A program made the translations under genes and the position numbers. Positions 29,249-38,420 of a stretch of 46,948 bases of DNA are shown here, piece after piece (within the stretch, counting starts at the first letter, position 1; each line of letters begins with the position of its first letter). The DNA lies in contig JAABQX010000011.1 of NCBI GenBank assembly GCA_011391215.1, positions 1-46,948 on the forward strand, given 5' to 3'. The notes under the pieces were generated by a model. The model saw nothing but the letters and a program-made list of their open reading frames with translations, was not told the origin of the DNA and did no database searches. This stretch comes from Rhodocyclaceae bacterium. GTDB taxonomy: Bacteria; Pseudomonadota; Gammaproteobacteria; Burkholderiales; Rhodocyclaceae.

Positions 29249-30627
29249 GCGGCAGCGCCCTGTGCCAGTGAGCGTACCGCCGCCTTGAAGACGTCGGCGC
29301 GATGTTCGTAATTGCGGAACATGTCGAAACTGGCGCAGGCCGGCGACAGCAATACGGCATCGCCCGCCTGCGCACGTAGGGCGGCGGCCTGCACGGCCTC
29401 TGCCAGGCTGGCGGCATTCAGGATCGGCACACCGCAACCGTCGAGCGCATCACGAATTTTCGGCCCATCGCGGCCGATCAACACCACGCCGCGTGCATGG
29501 TGGGTCACGGCCGCCTTGAGCGGCGAGAAGTCCTGTCCCTTGCCGTCACCACCGAGGATGATGACCGACGGGCAACCCAGCCCTGCGAGCGCCGCCACGG
29601 TGGCGCCGACATTGGTGCCCTTCGAATCGTCGTAATACGTGACGCCGGCAATCTCGGCGACCTTCTCGACACGGTGCGGCAGGCCCCGAAAGGTGCGTAG
29701 CGCCGGCAGCAGTTTCACGACATCGATATCGATCGCGGCGCACAGTGCCAAGGCGGCCAGCGCGTTGGCGGCGTTGTGTAAGCCTGCCAGCGGCAGTTCG
29801 CTGATCGGCAACAGGAAGCGGCTGCCCTGCACCAGCCAGGGTTCTCCACGGTTTTCGCGCACCCCGAAATCCGTTTCGACAGTCGGTGCATCGAGCCCGA
29901 AGGTGATCAACTGGCGACCGGGAATGGCCATGTGCTTGACGCGTGCATCCTGGCGGTTCAACACCTGCACGCCATCACCCTTGAAAATGCGCGCCTTGGC
30001 GCTGGCGTAATCATTGAGGTCTATATAGCGATCGAGGTGGTCGTCGGAAATGTTCAGGACGGTTGCTGCTGCGGCGTTCAATGTCTCCAGCGTTTCCAGC
30101 TGGAAGCTCGATAGTTCCAGCACCCAGGCTTGCGGCAAGGCGCCAGCGTCCTGAAAATCCATCAGCGCGGTCAGCGCGGCCGGCGAGATATTGCCGGCAA
30201 CGCCAGCCGTACGGCCGCTCGCAGCAATCAAATGCCCCGTGAGCGCTGTCGTTGTCGTCTTGCCGTTGGTGCCGGTGATCGCCAGCACCGGCACATGCTG
30301 CTCCAGCGTGCGCAAACCCCAGGCGAACAGTTCGATCTCGCCGATCACCGGAAGGCTTTGCGCACGGGCGTGGATGACGATCATCAGTCCGGCGGACAGG
30401 CCGGGTGAGAGCACGAGCAGGTCGATACCTTCCAATAGCGTCTTGTCAAACTCGCCTGAGCAAAAGTCGGCGCCAGCGAGACGGCTATTGAGGTCATTTA
30501 GGTAGGGCGGTGATGTCCGCGTATCCGCGACGCGCACCCGCGCACCCTGCCGGTCGCACCAGCACGCGCAGGCCAGACCGGATTCGCCGAGGCCGAGGAT
30601 GAGGACGTGTTTGCCGCGTAAGTTCAT
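29245..30627 (-). CDS. murD: UDP-N-acetylmuramoyl-L-alanine-D-glutamate ligase
   Basis: MurD adds D-glutamate to UDP-MurNAc-L-Ala. The true start is [19 protein letters not shown] (ATG 30627), 460 aa; the track ORF reads further into mraY out of frame. Motifs are [28 protein letters not shown] (P-loop), [29 protein letters not shown] and [13 protein letters not shown]. Residues 48-55 (SRLAGADF) are encoded antisense by a dispersed-motif copy where related MurDs have PGVEF-like residues before SGPFD. Its ATG overlaps the mraY stop by one base. Confidence 0.98.
   Translation of the reverse strand: MNLRGKHVLILGLGESGLACACWCDRQGARVRVADTRTSPPYLNDLNSRLAGADFCSGEFDKTLLEGIDLLVLSPGLSAGLMIVIHARAQSLPVIGEIELFAWGLRTLEQHVPVLAITGTNGKTTTTALTGHLIAASGRTAGVAGNISPAALTALMDFQDAGALPQAWVLELSSFQLETLETLNAAAATVLNISDDHLDRYIDLNDYASAKARIFKGDGVQVLNRQDARVKHMAIPGRQLITFGLDAPTVETDFGVRENRGEPWLVQGSRFLLPISELPLAGLHNAANALAALALCAAIDIDVVKLLPALRTFRGLPHRVEKVAEIAGVTYYDDSKGTNVGATVAALAGLGCPSVIILGGDGKGQDFSPLKAAVTHHARGVVLIGRDGPKIRDALDGCGVPILNAASLAEAVQAAALRAQAGDAVLLSPACASFDMFRNYEHRADVFKAAVRSLAQGAAA
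30463..30485 (+). repeat. dispersed 23-bp motif in murD (antisense to gene)
   Basis: It has 20 of 23 consensus bases (C12, A13, A17). On the gene strand it reads RLAGADF, the ASADF-type frame. Confidence 0.85.
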
Positions 30628-31796
30628 CAGCGGATTTTCAGTGTCGAGAGGCCGAACAGCACCAGCAGGATCGTGATGATCCAGAAGCGCACCACCACCT
30701 GTGTTTCCTTCCAGCCGGTCTGTTCGAAATGATGGTGCAGCGGCGCCATGAGCAGGATGCGTCGCCCCTGGCCGTAGCGTGCCTTGGTGTATTTGAACCA
30801 GCCGACTTGCAGCATCACCGACAACGTTTCGGCAACGAACACGCCGCCCATGATGAACAGCACGATTTCCTGGCGCGTGATCACCGCTACCGTACCGAGC
30901 GCTGCGCCGAGCGCCAGCGCGCCAACGTCGCCCATGAACACTTCGGCGGGATAAGCGTTGAACCAGAGGAAGCCGAGCCCTGCACCGGCCAGCGCGCCGC
31001 AAAACACGGCCAGCTCGCCGGCGCCCGGGATGTAGGGTAGCAGCAGATATTTCGAGAACCCGGCATGGCCGGCAACATAGGCGAAGATGCCGAGCGCCGC
31101 GCCGACCATCACCGTCGGCAGGATTGCCAGACCGTCGAGGCCATCGGTGAGATTCACCGCATTGCTCGAGCCGACGATCACCAGATAGGTCAGGATGATG
31201 AAGCCGAAAATGCCGAGCGGGTAGGAAACGCTCTTGAAGAAGGGCACGATGAGATCGGTATGTGTCGGCATGCTGGTGGAGAAGCCGCTGGCGACCCAGT
31301 GGTAGAAAAGTTCGACGACCTTTTCATTATTCGGTGCCGAGATCGCAAAGGCGATATAGACCGCCGCGACGATACCGATCAGCGATTGCCAGAAGTACTT
31401 GGCCTTGGCAGAAAGGCCTTTGGGGTTACGATATACCACCTTGCGCCAGTCATCCACCCAGCCGACCGCGCCGTAGCCGAAGGTGACGATCAGGACGATC
31501 CAGACGAAGCGGTTGCCCAGGTCGGCCCACAGCAGCGTCGAGATGCCGAGCGACAGCAAGATCAGCGCACCGCCCATGGTTGGGGTGCCGGCTTTGATCA
31601 GATGAGTCTGCGGCCCGTCGTCGCGCACCGACTGACCGATCTTCTTTGCTGCCAGCCAGCGGATCACCGCTGGGCCGAGCACGAAGGAAATCGTCAGCGC
31701 CGTCATTGTCGCGAGCACCGCGCGCAGCGTGATGTAGCTGAAGACGTTGAAGGCGCGGGTGTCTTGCGCCAGCCATTGAAAGAGTTCAAGCAGCAT
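30627..31796 (-). CDS. mraY: phospho-MurNAc-pentapeptide translocase (lipid I synthase)
   Basis: MraY transfers phospho-MurNAc-pentapeptide to undecaprenyl phosphate. The protein is 389 aa with about ten transmembrane helices. Conserved segments are [34 protein letters not shown] (catalytic DD), [26 protein letters not shown] and [15 protein letters not shown] (the HHH cytoplasmic loop). Its start lies 11 bp inside the 3' end of murF. Confidence 0.99.
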   Translation of the reverse strand: MLLELFQWLAQDTRAFNVFSYITLRAVLATMTALTISFVLGPAVIRWLAAKKIGQSVRDDGPQTHLIKAGTPTMGGALILLSLGISTLLWADLGNRFVWIVLIVTFGYGAVGWVDDWRKVVYRNPKGLSAKAKYFWQSLIGIVAAVYIAFAISAPNNEKVVELFYHWVASGFSTSMPTHTDLIVPFFKSVSYPLGIFGFIILTYLVIVGSSNAVNLTDGLDGLAILPTVMVGAALGIFAYVAGHAGFSKYLLLPYIPGAGELAVFCGALAGAGLGFLWFNAYPAEVFMGDVGALALGAALGTVAVITRQEIVLFIMGGVFVAETLSVMLQVGWFKYTKARYGQGRRILLMAPLHHHFEQTGWKETQVVVRFWIITILLVLFGLSTLKIR

Positions 31797-33168
31797 GGGA
31801 GCTCTCCACGATCGCTGCGACGATGCGTTCCATGCGCATGAAGCGCGATCCTTTCACCAGCACGGTGGTGTCCTTGTCCATGAGGGGTTGCAGTGCGGCG
31901 AGCAGCGTTTCGACAGCGGTGAAATGCTGTCCGCCGCCGGCGAAATTATGTACGGCGGCGACGCTCTTTTCACCCAGCGCCAACAACTGGTCAATGCCCT
32001 GGCTCTTGGCATAGCCGCCGATCTCGTCGTGCAGTTGCCCCGCCGTCTCGCCGACCTCGCCCATGTCGCCCATAACAAGGATGCGCCGGCCGGGCAGAGT
32101 CGCCAGCACGTCGATGGCGGCGCGCATCGAATCCGGATTGGCGTTGTAGCTGTCATCGATCACGGTGGCGCCCTGCCAGCCGGGTTTGTGCTGCAGTCGG
32201 CCATGCACGCCGACATAACCGGACAGGCCGCGTACCACGGCGGCCAGCGGTACGCCGGCCGCGAGGCAGGCCGCCGCCGCTGCCAGCGCATTGCGTGCGT
32301 TGTGCGCGCCCGGTACCGGAAGATGGAGCGTCGCCTTGCCTTGTGGCGTGTCGAGAGAAAGTTCGCCACCAATCCCTTCAGGGTGCCATTGCCCGCACAC
32401 TTCCGCCTCCGGCGTAAATCCGAAACGCAGCATCTGCCGGCCGGCATTCTGTTCCTGCCACAGTGGCGCATGTGGGTCATCGGCATTGATCACGGCGACG
32501 CCAGTGCTATCCAACCCGGCGAAGATTTCGCCCTTGGCCCGGGCGACATCCGCTACCGTGCCCAGGCCGGCAAGATGTGCGCGCTGGGCATTGTTGACGA
32601 GTGCCACGGTGGGTCGGGCGATCTGTGTCAGGTAGGCAATCTCACCCGGATGATTCATGCCCATCTCGATCGCGGCGGCATGATGATCGCTGCGCAATTT
32701 CAGCAGGGTGAGCGGCAGGCCGATGTCGTTGTTGAAGTTGCCGTCCGTGGCCAGCACACGGTGCTGGCCGAAATCTGCGCGCAGGATGGACGCGCACATT
32801 TCCTTTACCGTTGTCTTGCCGTTACTGCCGGTGATGCCGATCAAGGGCAAGTGAAAGCGTGCGCGCCAACTCGTCGCAAGTTGTCCCAGCGCCAGGCGCG
32901 TATCGGCGACCGCCACCAGCGGCAGGTTGAGGTTGGCGAGGTTGGCAGGATTACCTGCGACCCAGTCGGACATGACTAATGCGCCGGACGCTCCTTGCGC
33001 CAGGGCGTCGCGAACATGGTCATGGCCGTCGAAACGCTCCCCCTGCAGCGCGACAAAGAGCATGCCCGGCATCACGGCGCGCGAGTCGGTGCCGACACTG
33101 GTGAAATCGCTATTGCGGCCATGGTGGTGGCCACCGAGAATGCGCGCGGTTTCTGCCAGATTCAACAT
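31786..33168 (-). CDS. murF: UDP-MurNAc-tripeptide-D-alanyl-D-alanine ligase
   Basis: MurF adds D-Ala-D-Ala to complete the UDP-MurNAc-pentapeptide. The real start is ATG 33168 ([13 protein letters not shown]), 460 aa; the track extends it through the murE tail in another frame. The N-terminal UDP-binding domain is intact ([20 protein letters not shown]). The P-loop is [14 protein letters not shown], and the C-terminal domain has [18 protein letters not shown] and [12 protein letters not shown]. It overlaps murE by 7 bp and mraY by 11 bp. Confidence 0.98.
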   Translation of the reverse strand: MLNLAETARILGGHHHGRNSDFTSVGTDSRAVMPGMLFVALQGERFDGHDHVRDALAQGASGALVMSDWVAGNPANLANLNLPLVAVADTRLALGQLATSWRARFHLPLIGITGSNGKTTVKEMCASILRADFGQHRVLATDGNFNNDIGLPLTLLKLRSDHHAAAIEMGMNHPGEIAYLTQIARPTVALVNNAQRAHLAGLGTVADVARAKGEIFAGLDSTGVAVINADDPHAPLWQEQNAGRQMLRFGFTPEAEVCGQWHPEGIGGELSLDTPQGKATLHLPVPGAHNARNALAAAAACLAAGVPLAAVVRGLSGYVGVHGRLQHKPGWQGATVIDDSYNANPDSMRAAIDVLATLPGRRILVMGDMGEVGETAGQLHDEIGGYAKSQGIDQLLALGEKSVAAVHNFAGGGQHFTAVETLLAALQPLMDKDTTVLVKGSRFMRMERIVAAIVESSHAA

Positions 33169-34385
33169 GATGGCCGCCCATCCGTTGGCGGCATTTGCGG
33201 CTCGACGGCGTGCCGTCCCGCCAGCGCCGACTTTGCCGTGTCGAAATCGGAAAATGGCAGGCGCACGCCGGCGATTTCCTGATAGGGCTCGTGTCCCTTG
33301 CCGGCGAGCAGGATCACGTCGCGGGCGTCGGCTTGCATGATCGTTTGCGCGATGGCCTGTGCACGATTCGCTTCGATGATCGGTGTTTGCTGCATGCCGC
33401 TGCGGATGGCGGCGATGATCGTCAGGGGATCTTCGCTGCGTGGATTGTCGCTGGTGATCACGGTCAGATCGGCGCGCTGCTCGGCGATGGCACCCATCAG
33501 CGGACGCTTGCCGGTATCGCGGTCGCCGCCGCAACCGAATACGCACAGCAGCTTGCCGCTGCGCGCCGTGGCGGTTTCGCGCAGGGTCGTCAGCACTTTT
33601 TCCAGCGCATCGGGCGTATGGGCATAGTCGACCACCACCAGCGGGGCCGCCATACCGCCCAGGGTTTGCATACGACCCGCCGGCGGCATGATGTCCTGCA
33701 GTGCGCCGGCGATGTCGGCCGGCGTTTCGCCAGCAGCGATCAGCGCTCCGATGACGGCGAGCAGATTGGCGGCATTGAAGCGGCCGATTACCGGCGCCGT
33801 GAAGTGCGCCCCGGCGACATCGAAAGCAATGCCGGCGCCGCTCTGGGTCAGGTTTTCCGCGCGCAATACGTTATCCGCACCCTGCGCGTTGGCCAGCGTG
33901 TAGCCGATGGTGCGCACGCGTCCCGCGAGTTGCGCGGCGAGCTCGCTACCGAAGGGGTCATCGAGGTTGATGACCGCGGCACGCAGCCCGGGCATCTCGA
34001 ACAGTTGGCGTTTCATGGCGGCGTACTCGGCCATGTCGCCGTGATAATCGAGGTGATCGCGCGTGAAATTCGTGAACACCGCCACGTCGAAAACGATGCC
34101 GGCCACTCTTTTCTGGTGGAGGCCGATCGACGAGACTTCCATTGCGCAGACCTGCGCACCTTGCTGGACGAACTCAGGGAGCAATTGCTGCAACACGGCG
34201 GCGCCGGGCGTGGTGTTCGGGCCCGGCACCAGTGCCTCGGGAAAACCGTTGCCCAGCGTGCCGACCAGCGCACACTTGCGCCCTAGCCGCGTCAAGGCGT
34301 GCGCAAGCCATTGGGTCACTGAGGTCTTGCCGTTGGTGCCGGTGACGCCGATCATGAAGAGGGGGAAGCGTTCTGTTACGCTCAC
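33162..34385 (-). CDS. murE: UDP-MurNAc-dipeptide-2,6-diaminopimelate ligase lacking the N-terminal domain
   Basis: The central and C-terminal Mur-ligase domains are clear: GVTGTNGKTSVTQWL (P-loop), MEVSSIGLHQKRV, TNFTRDHLDYHGDM, VVDYAHTPDALEKVL and SDNPRSEDP, the last typical of meso-DAP-adding MurE. The product is only 407 aa, against about 490-510 for the family. It begins MSVTERFPLFMIGVTGTNG, so the roughly 100-residue N-terminal domain that holds the UDP part of the substrate is absent. The GTG start overlaps the ftsI stop (ATGTGA) and has AGGAGG four bases upstream, leaving no room for the missing domain. Residues 384-391 (KSALAGR) come from an exact dispersed-motif copy near the C-terminus. 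Confidence 0.95.
   Translation of the reverse strand: MSVTERFPLFMIGVTGTNGKTSVTQWLAHALTRLGRKCALVGTLGNGFPEALVPGPNTTPGAAVLQQLLPEFVQQGAQVCAMEVSSIGLHQKRVAGIVFDVAVFTNFTRDHLDYHGDMAEYAAMKRQLFEMPGLRAAVINLDDPFGSELAAQLAGRVRTIGYTLANAQGADNVLRAENLTQSGAGIAFDVAGAHFTAPVIGRFNAANLLAVIGALIAAGETPADIAGALQDIMPPAGRMQTLGGMAAPLVVVDYAHTPDALEKVLTTLRETATARSGKLLCVFGCGGDRDTGKRPLMGAIAEQRADLTVITSDNPRSEDPLTIIAAIRSGMQQTPIIEANRAQAIAQTIMQADARDVILLAGKGHEPYQEIAGVRLPFSDFDTAKSALAGRHAVEPQMPPTDGRPSC
33212..33234 (-). repeat. dispersed 23-bp motif in murE (exact consensus)
   Basis: It has 23 of 23 bases on the minus strand. It is read in the sense direction as KSALAGR in the MurE C-terminal tail. Confidence 0.95.
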
Positions 34386-36115
34386 ATTTCCTCCTCTGCG
34401 GGCGGAACGGGCGGCAGATTAGCCATCAGCAGCGGCTTCAGCGTGTCATCCGGCACAACCCCGAGCGTGCGCAATGCGCCGCCCATGACCGCGGAAAATA
34501 CCGGTGCGGCTACTTCGCCGCCGTAGTAAGCGCCCGCCGTAGGTTCGTCGATCATCACCGCGACGATCAGGCGCGGGTCGGAGACGGGTGCGAAGCCGAC
34601 GAAGGCGGAGACATACTTGTGGGCGTACGTGCCGCCATCGAGCTTCTGCGCGGTGCCGGTCTTGCCGCCCACGCGGTAACCGGGCACTTGGGCCTTGGGC
34701 GCCGTGCCGCCCGGCTGTACCGCCATCTCGAGCATGGTGCGCATTTCGCGCGCCGTCTGGGCGCTGAATACGCGTTCGCCGACGCTGGGTGGCGCCTCGA
34801 CACGCGCGAGCGACAGCGGTAGCAGATCACCGTCCCGCGCGAAGACCTGGTAGGCGCGCGCCAGCTGGATCAGTGTGACCGAAATGCCGTGGCCATAGGA
34901 CATGGTGGCCTGCTCGATCGGCCGCCAGTGCTTCCAGTGCCGCAGACGACCGCCGGCCTCGCCCGGGAAGCCCAGTTTCATCGGCTGCCCGAAACCGAGC
35001 CGGTCGAAGTTTTTCCACATCTCCACGGAGGCGATGTTGAGCGCCATTTTCGCCGTGCCGATATTGGAGGATTTCTGGATCACTTGTGCGACCGAAAGCA
35101 TGCCGTGTGCGTGGGCATCGGAGATCGTCGCGGAACCGATGGTCAGCTTGCCCGGCGCGGTCTGGATCTGCGTGTCGGCGCGCACGTTGCCATTTTCCAG
35201 GGCCAGCGCGACAGTGAAGGGCTTGAAGGTAGAACCGGGCTCGAAGGTGTCGGTGAAGGCGCGATTCCGCAGTTGCGCACCGGACAGCCGGGTGCGATTG
35301 TTCGGGTTATAGGTCGGCAGGTTGGCGAGCGCCAGCACCTCGCCGTTCTTGGCGTCGATGACAACGATGCCGCCCGCCTTGGCCTTGTGCCGGGTGATTG
35401 CCTCCTTGAGTTGCGAGAAGGCGAGGAACTGCAGCTTGGCGTCGAGCGCGAGCACCGTGTCCTTGCCTTCCTGCGGCACATGGATTGATTCGACGTCCTC
35501 GACGATCTGGCCGCGCCGGTCCTTGATGACACGCCGGCTGCCGGCTTTACCTGCCAGCTGGTTGTCGAGCGCAAGCTCGATGCCCTCCTGGCCGACATCC
35601 CCGGCGCCGGTGAAGCCGAGCATGTGCGCGGTGACTTCGCCGGTCGGATAGTAACGGCGGTATTCGTTCTGGAAGTGCAACCCCGGTAACTTGAGGTTGG
35701 CAACGCGCTCGGCGACATCCGGTGCAATCTGGCGCTTGAGATAAACGAAATCGCGTTCGCCGGCCAGTTTGCGGCTCAGTTCGCGTGCATCCATATCCAG
35801 CAGACCCGCCAGGGTGCGCTCTTGAGCGGGCGCCAGCTTGGCATCTTCGGGGATCGCCCAGACGGATTTGACCGGCGTCGACATCGCTAGCACATCGCCA
35901 TGCCGGTCGAGAATGCGTCCGCGCGTGGCGGGCATCTCGATCACGCGTTCGTAGCGCGACTCGCCCTTGCCGATCAAAAAGTCTTTATTGATGCCCTGCA
36001 GGTAAAACGAGCGGCCGACCAGTGCCGCAGAGCCGAGCAACAACAGCCCTAGGAGGAAATGCGCCCGCCAGGCGGGCAGGGGGGCGTCAAGCAACGGGCT
36101 GCGCGTCAGCTTCAT
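34382..36115 (-). CDS. ftsI: septal peptidoglycan transpeptidase FtsI (PBP3)
   Basis: FtsI cross-links septal peptidoglycan in complex with FtsW. The true start is MKLTRSPLLDAPLPAWR (ATG 36115), 577 aa (E. coli 588), overlapping ftsL by 4 bp. It has one transmembrane helix (about 18-38) and a dimerisation domain with RGRILDRHGDVLA. The transpeptidase domain has active-site motifs EPGSTFKPF (SxxK), QKSSNIGTAK (SxN) and GGKTGTAQK (KTG). The C-terminus is Pro-rich and ends PPAEEEM, its last codons forming the Shine-Dalgarno of murE. Confidence 0.98.
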   Translation of the reverse strand: MKLTRSPLLDAPLPAWRAHFLLGLLLLGSAALVGRSFYLQGINKDFLIGKGESRYERVIEMPATRGRILDRHGDVLAMSTPVKSVWAIPEDAKLAPAQERTLAGLLDMDARELSRKLAGERDFVYLKRQIAPDVAERVANLKLPGLHFQNEYRRYYPTGEVTAHMLGFTGAGDVGQEGIELALDNQLAGKAGSRRVIKDRRGQIVEDVESIHVPQEGKDTVLALDAKLQFLAFSQLKEAITRHKAKAGGIVVIDAKNGEVLALANLPTYNPNNRTRLSGAQLRNRAFTDTFEPGSTFKPFTVALALENGNVRADTQIQTAPGKLTIGSATISDAHAHGMLSVAQVIQKSSNIGTAKMALNIASVEMWKNFDRLGFGQPMKLGFPGEAGGRLRHWKHWRPIEQATMSYGHGISVTLIQLARAYQVFARDGDLLPLSLARVEAPPSVGERVFSAQTAREMRTMLEMAVQPGGTAPKAQVPGYRVGGKTGTAQKLDGGTYAHKYVSAFVGFAPVSDPRLIVAVMIDEPTAGAYYGGEVAAPVFSAVMGGALRTLGVVPDDTLKPLLMANLPPVPPAEEEM

Positions 36116-36372
36116 GGTTCGACTGCGATGATCTGGCCGGACTTCGGCGCGCGCATGCCCAGTTTGTCGCGGGCGATCTGTTCGATGCGTGCATGGGTGG
36201 CCCAGGTGCTCTGCTCGAGTTGCAGTTGGCCCCATTCGACTTCCAGTGCGCGCATGCGTTGCTGTTCGCGCTCGTATTCGGTGACGAGCTTGCGCGCGCG
36301 GTGGTTGGTCGAGACGGCGGCGAGGGCGCTGAGTAGGATGATGGCCAGTAAAATCAAATTGATTCTCGCCAT
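36112..36372 (-). CDS. ftsL: cell division protein FtsL
   Basis: FtsL is a small bitopic divisome protein. The protein is 86 aa with an N-terminal transmembrane helix (INLILLAIILLSALAAVST) followed by a coiled coil (about 28-60, rich in Arg, Glu and Gln) and the conserved region RIEQIARDKLGM. The position between rsmH and ftsI fixes the identity, since FtsL diverges greatly in sequence. Confidence 0.95.
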   Translation of the reverse strand: MARINLILLAIILLSALAAVSTNHRARKLVTEYEREQQRMRALEVEWGQLQLEQSTWATHARIEQIARDKLGMRAPKSGQIIAVEP

Positions 36373-36385
36373 GGCTAGATCCTGA

Positions 36386-37324
36386 TCACAGAACTTTTTC
36401 CGCCACGCGCATCACCGCGCTGCGCGCACGCGGGTTGGCGGCAGTTTCGGCAGCACTCGCCCGGACCGCTTTGCCGACGAGACGCAAAGTCGGCGCCGGC
36501 AGGTCGGCGGCACGTACCGGCACGCCCTTCGGCGGCTGCGGCGGGCTGGCCGCGTCACGCAGAAAGCGTTTGACAATGCGATCTTCAAGCGAATGAAAGC
36601 TGATCACGGCAAGGCGGCCTCCCGGCTGCAGGCGACGCAGCGCCTGCGGCAGGGTTAGCGACAGCTCCTCAAGCTCCCGATTGACGTGAATCCGTAGAGC
36701 CTGGAAGGTGCGCGTCGCCGGGTGCTGCCCTGGCTCGCGCGTGCGGACGACCGCCGCCACGAGCGCGGCAAGCTGTCCTGTGGATGAAATACGCTGCCCG
36801 CTCCGAGCAGCAACAAGCGCCTTTGCAAGCGCATGAGCAAACCGTTCTTCGCCATACTCACGAATTACCCCCTCTATTTGACGTTGTTCCGCGCTCGCCA
36901 GAAAGTCCGCTGCGGTCTCCCCCTGTGTCGTATCCATGCGCATGTCCAGCGGCGCATCGAAACGAAAACTCATTCCCCGTGACGGGTCGTCCAGTTGCGG
37001 CGACGACACGCCCACGTCCAGCAAAATTCCATCCACTTGAGTGACGCCCTGCGCTGTCAGCACTTCGTCCAGCCGGCTGAAGGCGGCATGAATCAGCGTT
37101 AAACGCGGATCTTTGATCGATGCCCCCGCAGCGATGGCTGCCGGGTCGCGATCCAGCGCAATCAGGCGACCGGCCGAGCCGAGCTGACCGAGAATCGCCC
37201 GGCTGTGTCCGCCGCGCCCGAAGGTGGCGTCGACATAGAGACCGTCCGGCTTGATTGCCAGTGCTGCCACGGCCTCCATCAGCAGCACCGGCAGATGGGC
37301 TGCCGGAGATAACGGGTTGCTCAT
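36386..37324 (-). CDS. rsmH: 16S rRNA (cytosine-1402-N4)-methyltransferase
   Basis: RsmH (MraW) methylates C1402 in the ribosomal P-site; RsmI, also in this window, adds the 2'-O-methyl group to the same base. The protein is 312 aa with [14 protein letters not shown] (SAM site), [35 protein letters not shown] and [14 protein letters not shown]. Residues 273-280 (DLPAPTL) are encoded antisense by a dispersed-motif copy, in register with the usual DLPPPALK-like stretch. It lies 6 bp after mraZ. Confidence 0.98.
   Translation of the reverse strand: MSNPLSPAAHLPVLLMEAVAALAIKPDGLYVDATFGRGGHSRAILGQLGSAGRLIALDRDPAAIAAGASIKDPRLTLIHAAFSRLDEVLTAQGVTQVDGILLDVGVSSPQLDDPSRGMSFRFDAPLDMRMDTTQGETAADFLASAEQRQIEGVIREYGEERFAHALAKALVAARSGQRISSTGQLAALVAAVVRTREPGQHPATRTFQALRIHVNRELEELSLTLPQALRRLQPGGRLAVISFHSLEDRIVKRFLRDAASPPQPPKGVPVRAADLPAPTLRLVGKAVRASAAETAANPRARSAVMRVAEKVL
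36486..36508 (+). repeat. dispersed 23-bp motif in rsmH (antisense to gene)
   Basis: It has 20 of 23 consensus bases (C12, A16, T19). On the gene strand it reads ADLPAPTL. Confidence 0.87.
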
Positions 37325-37330
37325 TCCCAG

Positions 37331-37777
37331 TCACAGGGAAATGCCCTCGAAACCGGGGGGCGGTTGATCGCCGGCCAGAGCCTCGAAGGCAGTTTCATGC
37401 TGGCGACGCCAGCCGGCATCGCTCCAGATTTCAAAATGTGTGCCCATGCCGACCAGCCAGACTTGCTTGTCGAGTTCGGCGGAGTCACGCAGTTCGGGTG
37501 CGACGAGGATGCGTCCGGCGCTATCGATTTCGCTGTCGCGCGCGTTGCCGACGAGGATGCGCTTCAGGGCGGCGGAACGGGGGTCAAAACTCGGTGCAGC
37601 GAGAATCTTGTCGCGAATTGGCGCCCAGGCGGCTTCCGGATAAAGCAGCAGGCAGCGATGCGGATGCGCGGTCAGCACCAACCGGCCGCTGGCCTGCGCC
37701 AGGGCGTCGCGATGCCGTGACGGAATCGCCAGCCGACCCTTCGCGTCCAGATTGAGTTGCGCTGCACCTTGGAACAT
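37331..37777 (-). CDS. mraZ: transcriptional regulator MraZ, first gene of the dcw cluster
   Basis: MraZ is a ring-forming, AbrB-like DNA-binding protein that represses its own operon. The protein is 148 aa (E. coli 152) starting MFQGAAQLNLDAKGRLAIPS. Two SpoVT/AbrB repeats are visible, the second around DSAGRILVAPELRDSAEL, with the characteristic DxxGR in each. Its operator boxes and promoter lie immediately upstream. Confidence 0.97.
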   Translation of the reverse strand: MFQGAAQLNLDAKGRLAIPSRHRDALAQASGRLVLTAHPHRCLLLYPEAAWAPIRDKILAAPSFDPRSAALKRILVGNARDSEIDSAGRILVAPELRDSAELDKQVWLVGMGTHFEIWSDAGWRRQHETAFEALAGDQPPPGFEGISL

Positions 37778-37791
37778 TTCGCCCCATCTCC

Positions 37792-37816
37792 CCCACTAAT
37801 TCCCACTTGTCCCCAC
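37792..37816 (-). promoter_or_regulatory. MraZ operator: three GTGGG boxes at 10-bp spacing
   Basis: On the minus strand GTGGG occurs three times with exactly 10-bp periodicity (plus-strand CCCAC at 37792, 37802 and 37812). A fourth, imperfect ATGGG lies 9 bp nearer the gene. This is the known MraZ-binding architecture. The boxes start at the -10 element and run to the mraZ leader, consistent with autorepression. Confidence 0.88.
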
Positions 37817-37843
37817 TTTAATCCACAGATTTTGGAGAGTCAA
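37815..37843 (-). promoter_or_regulatory. sigma70-like promoter of mraZ and the dcw cluster
   Basis: On the minus strand TTGACT (37838-37843) and TAAAGT (37815-37820) are separated by exactly 17 bp. The -10 overlaps the first GTGGG box. It is the best promoter match in the window and sits about 40 bp before the mraZ start. Confidence 0.75.
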
Positions 37844-37939
37844 GGGTAAAAGTGAATATTTTTCAGGCGAGACAATGACTTAGCGCAGTCTTTCGATGAG
37901 CTTCTTGAAATAAAATATTGTTTGTAATCAATCGACCAA

Positions 37940-37960
37940 AAATCACATTGAAAGTGATTT
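37940..37960 (-). terminator. AT-rich hairpin, possible rnpB terminator
   Basis: A perfect 7-bp inverted repeat (AAATCAC / GTGATTT) with a 7-nt loop is followed on the minus strand by further Ts (GTGATTTTTGG). It lies about 65 bp past the 3' end of RNase P RNA and before the mraZ promoter. The stem is AT-rich and weak; an operator is an alternative reading. Confidence 0.45.
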
Positions 37961-38026
37961 ATGAGGTTTATCCCCAGGTGCGAGCTTGGTGGGAGATAGC
38001 TCGATTTTGAACGCGCGGGATGTGGG

Positions 38027-38405
38027 GGTGGAAGTCCGCCGATAAGCCGGGTTCTGTCGTGGGCAGCCATTCCTCTGGGACTGACGTTACCGCCAGCCTC
38101 TAGCAGCCTACCCGGGAGCGACGCGAGCCACGCCATTACTCCCCTATTTGGCCTTGCCCCGGATGAGGTTTGCCGTGCCGTCCGTGTTACCACGTCCGCG
38201 GTGAGCTCTTACCTCGCCATTTCACCCTTACCGGTTCTTGCGAACTTAGGCGGTATCTTTCTGTTGCACTGTCTGTCGCCTTGGGTCGATCGACCTGAGT
38301 CTTGCGACTTGCTGCGCCCGGCCGTTAGCCGGCATCCTGCTCTATGGGGCCCGGACTTTCCTCCAGACGATGTTTTGTCCAGCGGCTGCCTGGCGAACTT
38401 CCACT
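38027..38405 (-). ncRNA. rnpB: RNase P RNA (bacterial type A)
   Basis: The minus strand carries the conserved elements in order. They are GAGGAAAGTCCGGGC near the 5' end, ACAGTGCAACAGAAAG, GGTAAGGGTGAAA, GGTAAGAGCTCACCGC, GGCAAGGCCAAATAGGGG, GGGTAGGCTGCT and ACGACAGAACCCGGCTTAT near the 3' end. The two ends pair as P1 (GTGGAAGTTCGCC with GGCGGACTTCCAC), which sets the limits at about 379 nt. This ribozyme trims tRNA 5' leaders with RnpA. Track ORFs in this interval are artefacts. Confidence 0.98.
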
Positions 38406-38409
38406 GTCA

Positions 38410-38415
38410 ATTATA
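38410..38415 (-). promoter_or_regulatory. -10 element of rnpB
   Basis: A perfect TATAAT on the minus strand sits about 5-6 bases before the inferred RNA 5' end. No good -35 is seen at 16-18 bp (the region is GC-rich and overlaps the 3' end of the lipoprotein gene), so the promoter may depend on other contacts. Confidence 0.6.
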
Positions 38416-38420
38416 GGCGC

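Noticed and set aside
31786-33546. 586-aa ORF suggesting a MurE-MurF fusion containing KVGAGGTA
   Set aside because: The first 126 residues are the murE tail read in the wrong frame; MurF begins at [13 protein letters not shown].
38201-38416. ORF of 71 aa on the plus strand, and the 117-aa ORF at 37840-38193
   Set aside because: Both lie in or next to RNase P RNA and show no protein-like features.
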